Below are positions 7,933-16,495 of a stretch of DNA of 64,000 bases, one piece after another. The notes beneath the pieces are model-generated. The model was not told the origin of the DNA. It saw only the letters and a program-made list of their open reading frames with translations, and did no database searches. The stretch comes from Nonlabens sp. MB-3u-79 (GTDB lineage Bacteria > Bacteroidota > Bacteroidia > Flavobacteriales > Flavobacteriaceae), in assembly GCF_002831625.1 (NCBI RefSeq), contig NZ_CP025116.1, forward strand, positions 2,967,501 through 3,031,500. The letters run 5' to 3'. The first letter of the stretch is position 1. The number at the start of each line of letters is the position of its first letter. Made by a program: the position numbers and the translations under genes.

Positions 7933-8784
7933 TCAATTGCGTAAATCGTGCATGACTAACAAGGGCACTTTACTAAACATACCTAGTTCTTTCACCATAG
8001 GTTTTGAAAATATATTATTAAAAAAGCTATGTTTTCTATTGATAAAAGCGACCATATCACTATTGCGACTTTCAACAAATCGCTGTACCCCATTTGCAAC
8101 ATTAGAGCCGCCGAGCTCGTGAAAAGTGAATGACGATCCTTCCAGACATTCTTCTAGAAGTTCTTTGTCTTCTTTTTGCTCCTTATCCAACTCCTGGTTT
8201 TCACTGACGTGCAATACGCATATAGTAGCGGCTTGAATTTGTGCGAGCTCTACCAGATATAACAACTCTCTTCTTTTGTAATGCGTTTTAAAACTAGTAG
8301 GAAAAACAATCTCTTTTAAATGTACCACACGCGCATCTAACGGAATACCGAGTATAGGACAAGTCCGTAATTCTTCCATAACCCTAACGGTGTTACTACC
8401 AAAGAGTCTATTCTCATAATCACTTGCTCCTTTTGTTCCCATAACGACAAGTCCTATGTCTCGCTTTTCTACCACTGAATGGATCGCACTTAAAGGATCG
8501 TTAAATTGAGAAACTGTGCTATAGCTGTGTTTATGGTTTTTCTCTCTAAAATCAAGCATGCTCATGACTTTTGCCAGTCCTTCTTCTGACTTTGCTTTTG
8601 CAGTATCATAAGAAAGAGTTCCAGGCTCTGAAACCATCATCTCACTGGTACTATATGCCGTGGAGCCATGAGCATTCAGTAAGTAAAAAACACATTCCTT
8701 GTCTTTAAAAAGGTCTGCAGCGTAAATGATGGCATTCCAAGCGTTTTTTGAAAAGTCTGTTGGAATAAGTATTTTCTTTTTCAT
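7933..8784 (-). CDS. Universal stress protein, tandem domains (USP1)
   Basis: About 283 residues with two UspA domains. Domain 1 begins KKILIPTDFSKNAWNAIIYA and carries the ATP-binding signature G-x2-G-x9-G-S as MGTKGASDYENRLFGSNT. Domain 2 lacks a clear signature. The ORF extends upstream to 8808, but the promoter's -7 element covers 8808-8815, so the Met at 8784 (MKKKILIP, aligned with the other USPs) is the likely start. USP proteins bind ATP or AMP and act in survival under starvation or low oxygen; the specific target here is unknown. Confidence 0.88.
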   Translation of the reverse strand: MKKKILIPTDFSKNAWNAIIYAADLFKDKECVFYLLNAHGSTAYSTSEMMVSEPGTLSYDTAKAKSEEGLAKVMSMLDFREKNHKHSYSTVSQFNDPLSAIHSVVEKRDIGLVVMGTKGASDYENRLFGSNTVRVMEELRTCPILGIPLDARVVHLKEIVFPTSFKTHYKRRELLYLVELAQIQAATICVLHVSENQELDKEQKEDKELLEECLEGSSFTFHELGGSNVANGVQRFVESRNSDMVAFINRKHSFFNNIFSKPMVKELGMFSKVPLLVMHDLRN

Positions 8785-8807
8785 TTTTAAGTCTTTAGAT
8801 GGAGACA

Positions 8808-8850
8808 TAAAATTAACTAGCCCACGAGTAGTTTACTATGATATTTGTCA
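8808..8850 (-). promoter_or_regulatory. CRP-box class II promoter P2 (USP1)
   Basis: Minus-strand box TGACAAATATCAT (core 8839-8850), 23-bp gap, -7 element TAATTTTA (8808-8815). It overlaps the end of USP2 and gives USP1 its own start near 8803. Confidence 0.75.
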
Positions 8851-9696
8851 GACGCTGTCTGGCAGTATAAGCAGAGGTAGCTCTAAATGAAAGCTGGCTT
8901 TTTCTACAAATGACGTTTTGAGTATGCTCTTTAAAAAGCTGTACTTATGGTGCCTGAGTACCAATAAATTAATATGGTGACTCTCACAAAATTCAGTAAG
9001 CGTTTCTTCTATTTCTTTATCACTGGCAATCCAGTGCGTGGTATAAGCTACTTCTTGTAATCTATTTTTAAGATTGGTATAATGCAGTTCTGCACCAGGA
9101 GCAGCCTTAGAAGGATGGTAAACATGTGCCAAGTGAAAATTTGACTGGTGTTCCTTTATTATCTTTTTTAATAAAACGAACTGATTTCTTTGATAATCAT
9201 TTCTAAGATCTGCTGCATAAACGATGTTTTTAGGCAACATAAAGTCTGCCTTTTCAGGTATTAAAAACAGCGGAATAGGAGTGATGTTTTTGACCACCTT
9301 GACTGCTTGACTTCCTATAAAAATTTCTTTTAAACCAGAGGCTCCTTTAGTCCCCATAACGACAAAGTCGACATCCACGTTATCGATTAAATCATTGATA
9401 ATATCATTCAAAGGTAATGCGCCGTAGTAGAATTCAACGATAAGAGTTATTCCTTCGCAATCCCTTATAATCTTATGTTTTACAATTTCTAGTTGATCAT
9501 AAACCTCTGCTCTCATTTCATTTGCAATAGCATCATTTACACGAGTATCTAGTCTGCTTAAAGCTTCCGAAAGTTGGTCTCCATAGGAATGAACTAAGGA
9601 AATTTTACAAACTTCACTAGGAATTAATCGCGACGCATAAAATAAAGCATTGTATGCATTATCTGAGAAGTCAGTAGGTACAATTATAGATGCCAT
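8848..9696 (-). CDS. Universal stress protein, tandem domains (USP2)
   Basis: 282 residues with two UspA domains. The first starts ASIIVPTDFSDNAYNALFYA and has a complete nucleotide-binding signature MGTKGASGLKEIFIGSQ; the second ends LPLLILPDSV without a signature. A possible -7 element TAGCTTTA lies at 9715-9722, but the matching upstream box is poor, so expression may come partly from read-through of upstream USP genes. Confidence 0.88.
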   Translation of the reverse strand: MASIIVPTDFSDNAYNALFYASRLIPSEVCKISLVHSYGDQLSEALSRLDTRVNDAIANEMRAEVYDQLEIVKHKIIRDCEGITLIVEFYYGALPLNDIINDLIDNVDVDFVVMGTKGASGLKEIFIGSQAVKVVKNITPIPLFLIPEKADFMLPKNIVYAADLRNDYQRNQFVLLKKIIKEHQSNFHLAHVYHPSKAAPGAELHYTNLKNRLQEVAYTTHWIASDKEIEETLTEFCESHHINLLVLRHHKYSFLKSILKTSFVEKASFHLELPLLILPDSV

Positions 9697-9751
9697 AATA
9701 GTTGTTTTAAGAGTTAAAGCTACACACTACTATTTTCATTTTCTATGCTAA

Positions 9752-10603
9752 TCAACAGTTAGGAGTAGGTAGTATTAAAAATGGTAACGAAGTATGAAAA
9801 GTGATGTTTTTAACGATGGATTTTCCCATCAAACGATCAAAGAAATTCAAAGGATAGTCTATTAAAACCATGAAGTCAATTTCTAAATCTTCCTCAAATA
9901 CATGAATGCAATTCTCTAAGGAAGAAAACTTAGGAATGACATGAAAACTACACGGAATATCTTTTAATATGGTTTTTAAATGCTGTAGGCGATCTTTTTC
10001 TAAAGTACTCAAGTCTGGATTGCTATATACTTGAACGAGGTGTAAAGTTGCTCCCCATATTTTTGAGAGTTGGAGTAAGGGCTGCAACACTGCTTTGCTA
10101 TAACTTTTCTTAAAATCTGTTTCTAATCCAATTTTTTTTAGAGTATTAAAGCTTGCCTTTTCAGGTATAATAAGAATAGGGATTTCTTGTTGTAAAGAGA
10201 CGACGCTATAGGTAACACTGCCTAAAAATATTTCTTTAAGTCCTGTAGCACCTTTACTTCCCATAATGATATAGTCGTATGCTTCCTTTTCAAAAGCAGC
10301 TATCCCTTCCGTGAGATGTCCTTCATAAGCCTGCATCGCATACTGATGCAATTCTGGCTGGTTTGTTTTAAGAATTTGGGATTGAAGGGCGTTTAATCGT
10401 TGAACAGACTTTAGCTTCCAGTCTTGATAGATGGTAGCTAAGCGTTGTGGACTGATATTACCCAGCATCTGAAGGGCAGTGGGCTCATAAGCATGAAATA
10501 AAGTAAACTCTACCGCTACTTTTGAAAACAGCTGTTGCGCATAAGATAATGCGTTATAGGAGTGTGTACTAAAATCTGTGGGAAGAAGAACTCGCAACAT
10601 CAT
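9752..10603 (-). CDS. Universal stress protein, tandem domains (USP3)
   Basis: 283 residues with two UspA domains; MLRVLLPTDFSTHSYNALSYA opens domain 1, and MGSKGATGLKEIFLGSV is its ATP signature. Its start codon shares a base with the stop of USP4 (10603), so the two are translated from one message, probably from promoter P4 upstream of USP5. Confidence 0.88.
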   Translation of the reverse strand: MMLRVLLPTDFSTHSYNALSYAQQLFSKVAVEFTLFHAYEPTALQMLGNISPQRLATIYQDWKLKSVQRLNALQSQILKTNQPELHQYAMQAYEGHLTEGIAAFEKEAYDYIIMGSKGATGLKEIFLGSVTYSVVSLQQEIPILIIPEKASFNTLKKIGLETDFKKSYSKAVLQPLLQLSKIWGATLHLVQVYSNPDLSTLEKDRLQHLKTILKDIPCSFHVIPKFSSLENCIHVFEEDLEIDFMVLIDYPLNFFDRLMGKSIVKNITFHTSLPFLILPTPNC

Positions 10604-11457
10604 TATGCTTTTTTATAATGTGGCAAAATCAAAAAAGGAACATCAGAGTGATGTACTATTTTTTGAACCATTGGCGTAAAAAGTAAATTCTCAAAAAAGT
10701 TGTGTTTATTATGTACCAGTGCCAGTAGTTCTATGTTGTGTTCAGATTTAAAGTCTTCCATCGCATCTAACACTTCCACTCCTTTTACAACATGTGTGAT
10801 AGAAGTATCTTTTTTAAAGAAGGCTTTTAGGGCTTTTTGATTTTCAATTTGCTGCTCTGTGAGGTGTACACCTTGAAAAACATTTAAAAATATCAACCTA
10901 GAAGTGTTTTTTGAACACAACTCTTCTAATAAAGCCAATCCCTTTTGATGAGTGTCTGTTTTAAAATCTGTTGTGAAAAGTATGTCTTTAGGGCTGCTGT
11001 AAGCATAGCCTGCTGGCACTCCTATGACAGGAATTTTTGCATCCTTTATAACATGCATGGTCTGTGAACCAATGAAGACTTCTTTTAACCCAGAAGCCCC
11101 CTTAGTCCCCATGACTATAACATCAATACCAAGGTTTTCTACCTGTTCTTCCACCTCTACAATCAACATATTAAAAGAGGAAACCCCATGGAAAACATGC
11201 TTGGTATCGGGGAATTTTAAAGCGACCTCATCTATTATTTTTTGCACTTTTTTTTCTGAGGTATGCTTAAAAATTTCTCCTATTTCCATATTCAGACCAG
11301 GATCCATTCCATAAGCTGTTGCAGAGTATAAGGCTACGGGTTCATATGTATTAAGTACATAAAAAACACAGTCTTCACCTCTAAAAAGCTGTACAGCATA
11401 TTCAATAGCATTTAAAGAAACATCAGAAAAATCAGTAGGTAACAGGATATTTTTCAT
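10603..11457 (-). CDS. Universal stress protein, tandem domains (USP4)
   Basis: 284 residues, two UspA domains. Domain 1 begins KNILLPTDFSDVSLNAIEYA and has the signature MGTKGASGLKEVFIGSQ. Only 11 bp separate it from USP5 and it touches USP3, so USP5-USP4-USP3 form one operon. Domain 2 has the shared ending LALVHNKHNFFEN and VPFLILP. Confidence 0.88.
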   Translation of the reverse strand: MKNILLPTDFSDVSLNAIEYAVQLFRGEDCVFYVLNTYEPVALYSATAYGMDPGLNMEIGEIFKHTSEKKVQKIIDEVALKFPDTKHVFHGVSSFNMLIVEVEEQVENLGIDVIVMGTKGASGLKEVFIGSQTMHVIKDAKIPVIGVPAGYAYSSPKDILFTTDFKTDTHQKGLALLEELCSKNTSRLIFLNVFQGVHLTEQQIENQKALKAFFKKDTSITHVVKGVEVLDAMEDFKSEHNIELLALVHNKHNFFENLLFTPMVQKIVHHSDVPFLILPHYKKA

Positions 11458-11468
11458 AACAGAGTGTT

Positions 11469-12266
11469 TTATCTAGGTAGATTTTGAAGTATTAGAAAAG
11501 GAATTTTTAAATTCAGGCTTAACGAATCTATAGTTGGTAATTGCAGGAAAGACTCCAAAAAAGAATGTTTTGAATTTACTAGTATTAGTAGATCTATATG
11601 GTTTTGAGAGATCAAATTATTGATGACTGTAGTAGGAACACCTAAATCGTGATGCTGGTATGTTATTTCGCTTTCGCGAAAGCGAGACTCTACTAAAGCC
11701 TTGATTTGTAGCTGACGCTTTGATAAGGAATCAAATTTTGCCATATGGAGTAACCTTAGCTCTGAGCCATGGTGGAGTGCCATACTGCTTATAAGATCTA
11801 GCTCCCTATTTTTAAATGGGATCAATAATTCTGAAGGTAATAAGATATGGTCAGGGCTTTTAAACTCCAACTCTAATGGAATGGCCAGTACTGGACATTT
11901 CACCTTTTTTATCACCTGTAGTGTGTTACTGCCAAAGCTTAACTTGCGGTCTGCTGTCCTTCCTTGGGTTCCCATAACGACTAGGTCAGCGTTTTGAATA
12001 TCTACTAGATCATTCAACTGAGTAATGAAGTTGCCACAAATAACTTTAGTTTCAAAATTATGAAGTGGGTTATCCGTTAGATACTCCACTCGTTCGAGTA
12101 GGTGATCCATTTGATCGTCAAATTCTTTTAGTTGATGTTGCTCTTTCTCTTCATAAGTATGAACTATAATAAAGGTAGCCTCCTCGTTATTAAAATACTG
12201 CAAGGCGCAAGATAAAGCGTTAAAAGCATTCTCTGAAAAATCGGTAGGGATGATAATAACTCTCAT
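11469..12266 (-). CDS. Universal stress protein, tandem domains (USP5)
   Basis: 265 residues. Domain 1 begins RVIIIPTDFSENAFNALSCA with signature MGTQGRTADRKLSFGSNT. Domain 2 contains the 16-bp palindrome, read as SRFRESE in a surface-type segment, so the repeat is tolerated inside the gene. It is the first gene of the USP5-4-3 operon behind promoter P4. Confidence 0.88.
   Translation of the reverse strand: MRVIIIPTDFSENAFNALSCALQYFNNEEATFIIVHTYEEKEQHQLKEFDDQMDHLLERVEYLTDNPLHNFETKVICGNFITQLNDLVDIQNADLVVMGTQGRTADRKLSFGSNTLQVIKKVKCPVLAIPLELEFKSPDHILLPSELLIPFKNRELDLISSMALHHGSELRLLHMAKFDSLSKRQLQIKALVESRFRESEITYQHHDLGVPTTVINNLISQNHIDLLILVNSKHSFLESFLQLPTIDSLSLNLKIPFLILQNLPR
11669..11684. repeat. 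Palindrome GCTTTCGCGAAAGC (3 of 14), inside USP5
   Basis: 16-bp perfect copy within the USP5 coding sequence, read in the frame RFRES. Confidence 0.95.
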
Positions 12267-12289
12267 AGTAAGGTTGGATTTTATTATTC

Positions 12290-12332
12290 CAAAACTAGAG
12301 GCTGTCCCGATTTAAAACTATGATTTTAATCA
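12290..12332 (-). promoter_or_regulatory. CRP-box class II promoter P4 (USP5-4-3 operon)
   Basis: Minus-strand box TGATTAAAATCAT (core 12321-12332), 23-bp gap, perfect -7 element TAGTTTTG (12290-12297). The predicted leader to the ATG at 12266 is under 20 nt. Confidence 0.8.
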
Positions 12333-12371
12333 GTTCTAAGTGACAACATTTATCATTTGACTAACGAGAGC

Positions 12372-13178
12372 TTATTCATGAATAATCAAAAAAGGCACTT
12401 CCTCATGATAATCCCTACCTCGTTCTTTATTTTTTAAAAACAGTATATGTTCTAAAATATGGATGTTTTTGGCAAATAAAATAACCAGATCTACGTGATT
12501 TCTATTGATATAAAATTGTAGCGCCTCATCCATGGTTTTATTGATAACAAAATGAAAACTATGGGGGAGATGACCTAAGGTACTTTGCAAAAAAGATTTG
12601 TTGATATTTTGAGTTTCTGTTAAGGCATGGCTGTATTTATGAAGTTGCAAAATATTAAGATGGCTATCATTATCCTTGACAAATTTTACTAAGGTATTTG
12701 TGGAACGCGCCCGATGCATAAAGTTAAAATCAGATAGAAGCACTAATTGTTTTGGTCGCTCACATTTAAACTCTTTTGGCAGCACAAGAATCGGGCATTT
12801 TACTCTGGTAATGATATCTTTAGCACGGCTTGTCTCCATACTTTGATTTAAAATAGCTGGACCTTCAGTTTCGAGCACGATTAAATCTATATCATAATCC
12901 AAAACGGCTTCTTTTATATTTTCTATAAAACTTCCTTTCCATGGTAATGAAAAGATTTTTTGATGAGGAGCCAAAAGCCCTTCAAGGGCTTTTAGTTGTG
13001 TTTTTAAATTTAGATCTTTAAGCTCCCGTTGAGTGTCATGTGCCTCTGTTTTAAGATCTGCCACCGTTGTATAGATGAGGTAAAAACGCATTCCTGCCTT
13101 TGGGTACATGGATAGCACACACCTAACGGCCTTCCATGAAGGACTTGTGAAATCTATCGGGATAAGGATATGCTTCAT
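12372..13178 (-). CDS. Universal stress protein-like, nucleotide motif lost (USP6)
   Basis: About 268 residues with the USP fold: MKHILIPIDFTSPSWKAV opens domain 1 and VPFLIIHE ends domain 2. The usual G-x2-G-x9-G-S/T signature is degenerate (LETEGPAILNQSMETSRA), so nucleotide binding by domain 1 is doubtful. The ORF extends to 13199, but the -7 element of its promoter covers 13199-13206, so the Met at 13178 is the better start. It is transcribed alone from P5, next to the regulator gene. Confidence 0.8.
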   Translation of the reverse strand: MKHILIPIDFTSPSWKAVRCVLSMYPKAGMRFYLIYTTVADLKTEAHDTQRELKDLNLKTQLKALEGLLAPHQKIFSLPWKGSFIENIKEAVLDYDIDLIVLETEGPAILNQSMETSRAKDIITRVKCPILVLPKEFKCERPKQLVLLSDFNFMHRARSTNTLVKFVKDNDSHLNILQLHKYSHALTETQNINKSFLQSTLGHLPHSFHFVINKTMDEALQFYINRNHVDLVILFAKNIHILEHILFLKNKERGRDYHEEVPFLIIHE

Positions 13179-13198
13179 TGCAAACACATTTTTAAACA

Positions 13199-13241
13199 CA
13201 AATGTATTTGCCTAAGCCTTATGAATTGATGATAAAAATCA
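13199..13241 (-). promoter_or_regulatory. CRP-box class II promoter P5 (USP6)
   Basis: Minus-strand box TGATTTTTATCAT (core 13230-13241), 23-bp gap, perfect -7 element TACATTTG (13199-13206). It lies just downstream of the receiver-CRP gene. Confidence 0.8.
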
Positions 13242-13282
13242 GTTGTGGATTATTTAATACCAAATAAGTTTTTAAAAGAGCA

Positions 13283-14329
13283 CTATTCTATATGTTCTAG
13301 CTTTTTTAGATGGAGAATTCTAATATTGCGCCCTTCAATTTCAATAAGACCTTCTTTCTTAAATCCAGATAAGGTACGTATCAAACTCTCTGTGGCAATA
13401 CCGGCAACACTGGCAAGATCGTTACGAGCTATACAAATATTTTCATCGGTATTTTTATCGAGTACTTGTGCAAATTGCAAAATGGTTTGTGCTGTTTTCT
13501 TTCGTACCGAGCTATAGGCCATTTGCAATAATTGGTTTTTAACCCCTGCAACATCATCTGTTAAGAGTTGTAAGAGTTCCATCGAGATATTCTTACTGTT
13601 GCCGAGTACTTCTCTGAGTGTAGACTTGAGAACCCCGACAACGGTTACATCTTCTAGCGCCTGTGCTGATTCTTGATAAGCAACATTATCAAGAAGAGAT
13701 GTAAAACCTAAAAAGTCATCAGCTTTATGCAGTGCTGTGGTCAACTCTTTCCCACTTTTATCTATTTTATATGTTTTAACGACTCCCTTTAAGATGAGGT
13801 AAATTCTAAAAGAACGACCACTTTCCTTATAAATATGCTCTCCTTTTTGAAAGGTATATTCTTCTCCTTCATCATCAAAAAAGTTCTTCAACTCGTTAAG
13901 GTTGCGCAATTGATCTTCTTGAGATGTCGATTGTGTTGCCGCCAATATATTTTTAAGAATAGTAGCTTTTGCTATTCTACTCTCTATAGCGTTTACCAAT
14001 TCTTCTTCCTCAAATGGCTTGGTTAGATAATCGTCTGCGCCAAGATCCATTCCCTTGCGTATTTCTTTATGCTCTGTTTTTGCAGATAAGAAAATAAAAG
14101 GAATTTGATTGGTACTCGTGTCTGCTGATAATGCCTCTAGAACCCCATAGCCATCTACCTCTGGCATCATAATATCACAAAGAATCACGTCCGGACAGTT
14201 TTGTTTTGCAAGAGTGATACCTATGCGACCATTAGGTGCAGTCGTCACTTCAAAATTTAATAGTTCTAGTAACTCTGCCGTGTTTTCTCTTAAGGCAGTA
14301 TCGTCTTCAATAATGAGTACTTTTTTCAT
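13283..14329 (-). CDS. Receiver-CRP response regulator (REC + cNMP-binding + CRP HTH)
   Basis: 348 residues in three domains. Residues 1-120 are a receiver with E8/D9/D10, phospho-acceptor D52 (VILCDIMMPEVDG) and Lys in YLTKPFEEEE. Residues about 150-260 are a cNMP-binding fold (KGEHIYKESG, GVVKTYKID). The C-terminal winged helix keeps the recognition-helix pair E314 and R318 (TESLIRTLSGF), which in CRP/FNR read the TGA core. No FNR-type cysteine cluster is present, so input comes from phosphorylation. It overlaps its kinase gene by 4 bp (ATGA). It is the likely activator of the ten TGAY-N4-ATCAT promoters; this is inference from context and motif. Confidence 0.9.
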   Translation of the reverse strand: MKKVLIIEDDTALRENTAELLELLNFEVTTAPNGRIGITLAKQNCPDVILCDIMMPEVDGYGVLEALSADTSTNQIPFIFLSAKTEHKEIRKGMDLGADDYLTKPFEEEELVNAIESRIAKATILKNILAATQSTSQEDQLRNLNELKNFFDDEGEEYTFQKGEHIYKESGRSFRIYLILKGVVKTYKIDKSGKELTTALHKADDFLGFTSLLDNVAYQESAQALEDVTVVGVLKSTLREVLGNSKNISMELLQLLTDDVAGVKNQLLQMAYSSVRKKTAQTILQFAQVLDKNTDENICIARNDLASVAGIATESLIRTLSGFKKEGLIEIEGRNIRILHLKKLEHIE

Positions 14330-15564
14330 GATACACTAGTGTTTATAACTGGGATTAAGATACGAAAAGTGGACCCTTTACCTGCGCTACTAATAAATGA
14401 AATAGTAGCATCTAAATTTCTTAAGTGATTTTGAACAATATTAAGACCTATTCCTGTTCCTGGGGTGAGCAACACATTCTCTGCTCTAAAGTAGCGATCA
14501 AAAATAGAGTGCTGCTCCTGTTGTGGAATACCTATACCTTGATCTTTAATTTTAATTTCTAGATGTTCGGGAAGTTCATTTACTTCTATGATTACCAGAC
14601 TGCCCTCTCCAGAGTATTTTATGGCATTGTGGATAAGGTTACTTAAAGATAGTTCGAGAATTTTTTCATCAAAGGCTATGATGATATCCTCAGCATTTTT
14701 AGGATATTGAATGTTCTGACCTTCTTTAAGATGCATATTAGCATCATAGACGACTTCATTGAGTACTTTGCTTAATGGGAATGATGTGGTTTTATAAATA
14801 GCTTTACCCGTGTCTAATCGCTCTAAAGACAGAAAATCGTCTATAATGGTATTGAGGTATTTTACTTTACTTTTTATGGTATTAAGATGTTTTTCTCTTT
14901 TTTCTTGTTGTTCTTCGGTTGTATATTTTCCAATCAATGTCGCAGAGGTCAGAATACCACTAATAGGAGTTTTAAACTCATGTGAAACCAATGATAAGAA
15001 TTTAGTCTTTAATTCATTGAGCTCTTTTTCTTTTTGTAAGGCTTCTTTAGTATTGTTTTCTGCATGGATACGCAAGCTTACCTCCTTTTTCAATTGTTCT
15101 ACAGCTTTGTTTAAGGAATCGGTACGTTCTTCAATTTTCTCCTCTAGATGGTCATTAAGATCAGCTATTTGCCTTTCGTTTTCTTTGCGTACCGTGATAT
15201 CGGTGACAAGTGACATGACGTAGCGATGATTGTGCAATACAAATGGATTCAAACCAGCCTCTACTGGAAATTGAGTTCCGTCCTTGCGCAACCCAAAGAG
15301 ATCTCTTCCATTTCCCATTTCTCGTTTTTGGCTGTGATCCATAAAACCATGGAAATGAGAATGATGTTCTTTATGATAAGAGCTAGGAATTAGAGTATGG
15401 AGGTGTTGACCTTCTAATTCTCTTTTCTCATATCCAAAAATTGTTCTTGCAGAGGCATTTGTTGCCACAATAATTTGAGCAGAATTGACTACCACGATTC
15501 CCTCTGAAGCCCCTTCAAATAAAATAAGAAAAGCTTCATCTATACTCTCTTCAAAAAAACCCAT
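14326..15564 (-). CDS. PAS sensor histidine kinase, FixL-like
   Basis: 412 residues with no membrane segment: a PAS domain (about 10-125), a coiled coil (140-185), HisKA with SHEFKTPISGIL and HATPase with NLIHNAIKYSGEG, DQGIGIP and GTGIGLNIV. The PAS segment IPSSYHKEHHSHF-to-MGNGRDLFG aligns with the heme helix of FixL: H67 falls on the proximal heme His and R87 on the distal Arg that contacts oxygen, but the second FixL Arg is Gly. Related non-heme PAS domains also keep this His, so heme is only a possibility. A -7 element TATTTTTG (15569-15576) ends 5 bp before the ATG, implying an almost leaderless mRNA. Confidence 0.88.
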   Translation of the reverse strand: MGFFEESIDEAFLILFEGASEGIVVVNSAQIIVATNASARTIFGYEKRELEGQHLHTLIPSSYHKEHHSHFHGFMDHSQKREMGNGRDLFGLRKDGTQFPVEAGLNPFVLHNHRYVMSLVTDITVRKENERQIADLNDHLEEKIEERTDSLNKAVEQLKKEVSLRIHAENNTKEALQKEKELNELKTKFLSLVSHEFKTPISGILTSATLIGKYTTEEQQEKREKHLNTIKSKVKYLNTIIDDFLSLERLDTGKAIYKTTSFPLSKVLNEVVYDANMHLKEGQNIQYPKNAEDIIIAFDEKILELSLSNLIHNAIKYSGEGSLVIIEVNELPEHLEIKIKDQGIGIPQQEQHSIFDRYFRAENVLLTPGTGIGLNIVQNHLRNLDATISFISSAGKGSTFRILIPVINTSVS

Positions 15565-15623
15565 ATTTCAAAAATACGAATAAAGAGTTATTATTTGTAA
15601 TAAAAAAATAGGGCTATAAATAA

Positions 15624-16379
15624 CTAGGCATTAAATAGATAAGTTTTAAAATATTCCTTGATTGCATTTATTGCTTGATGTACCTGTTGACTCGACTGAC
15701 GAGTCACTTCTATAATTTCGGGAATGTTAAGGTGAAAATGAATATACAGGGATGCAATGTTCCTATAGGATGCTGGTAAACTATTAATCATTTCATTTGC
15801 TTGCTGGCTCGTCCAAGTTTGCGTGCGTCCTTTATCTAAATGTTCCTCTATGTTATGAGCTGACTCTACTTCAAAAATGGTCTTGAAATTTTCCTTATGT
15901 GTCGCGTATGAAATATCATCCAATTCTTCTTCTAGGATGATATCCCCGTCTAACTGTGTTGCCATTTTTTCTCTCATCCTATCTCTTTCTGCCTTTGCAT
16001 AATCATCAATATTCTCCAGAGATTCATGTATGCTATGTTCCTTCTCTTTAGCTTTTTCTAAAAGCAAGTTCAATTCTTTAAAGAGAAAAATATAAAATTC
16101 ATCATCAGTTTTAATCTCATCAAAAGCATGGTAGGTGGCTATAAATAGATCGTCTATAAAGTCATCTACTTTATAAAAATTGGAAAGTAATATGCCACTG
16201 TGTTCCATCTCCCTTAATTGTGCATTGATATACCTCCCCATCTCTGGAATAGAATTCAGAAAAAGAGCATAAAATGCTTTTGCATCATCTCTTAATTTAA
16301 GAAGTTCTAGTTTCTTGTAATTGCGCTGTACCAGTATGCGATAACTTTTGATCCTAAGAATGCGTTTGCGAGCTTTCAT
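15624..16379 (-). CDS. Sigma-70-like protein, divergent
   Basis: About 251 residues from the Met at 16379 (the ORF could extend to 16415, adding a hydrophobic stretch without family support). The C-terminal 50 residues (LPASYRNIASLYIHF, IPEIIEVTRQSSQQV) have the helix-turn-helix layout of sigma region 4, and the N-terminal half (FIDDLFIATYHAFDEI) recalls region 2. A long acidic linker separates them. It is divergent from the TerB/DnaJ operon and follows the PAS kinase gene. Role unknown; an alternative sigma factor or sigma-mimicking regulator is a guess. Confidence 0.5.
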   Translation of the reverse strand: MKARKRILRIKSYRILVQRNYKKLELLKLRDDAKAFYALFLNSIPEMGRYINAQLREMEHSGILLSNFYKVDDFIDDLFIATYHAFDEIKTDDEFYIFLFKELNLLLEKAKEKEHSIHESLENIDDYAKAERDRMREKMATQLDGDIILEEELDDISYATHKENFKTIFEVESAHNIEEHLDKGRTQTWTSQQANEMINSLPASYRNIASLYIHFHLNIPEIIEVTRQSSQQVHQAINAIKEYFKTYLFNA

Positions 16380-16435
16380 GCTGATGTATTTAACGATTAC
16401 TCTGTAAAACTGCACACAAATGAGTCATTTAGCAA

Positions 16436-16478
16436 TGACAAAAATCATAGATTCTGCTAGTGACTTGATTTAGTTTTG
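16436..16478 (+). promoter_or_regulatory. CRP-box class II promoter P6 (TerB-DnaJ operon)
   Basis: Box TGACAAAAATCAT (core 16436-16447), 23-bp gap, perfect -7 element TAGTTTTG (16471-16478), start codon at 16496. Confidence 0.8.
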
Positions 16479-16495
16479 AAAGAAATATGTAGATC

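Noticed and set aside
9715..9757. Eleventh CRP-box promoter upstream of USP2
   Set aside because: A -7-like TAGCTTTA exists, but the box at the right distance (TGCTAATCAACA) matches only 6 of 8 key bases, and a better half site is out of phase by 3 bp.
6927..13178. Defence island
   Set aside because: Only one nuclease pair has a restriction-like fold; the rest are USPs and regulators, and no known defence genes accompany them.
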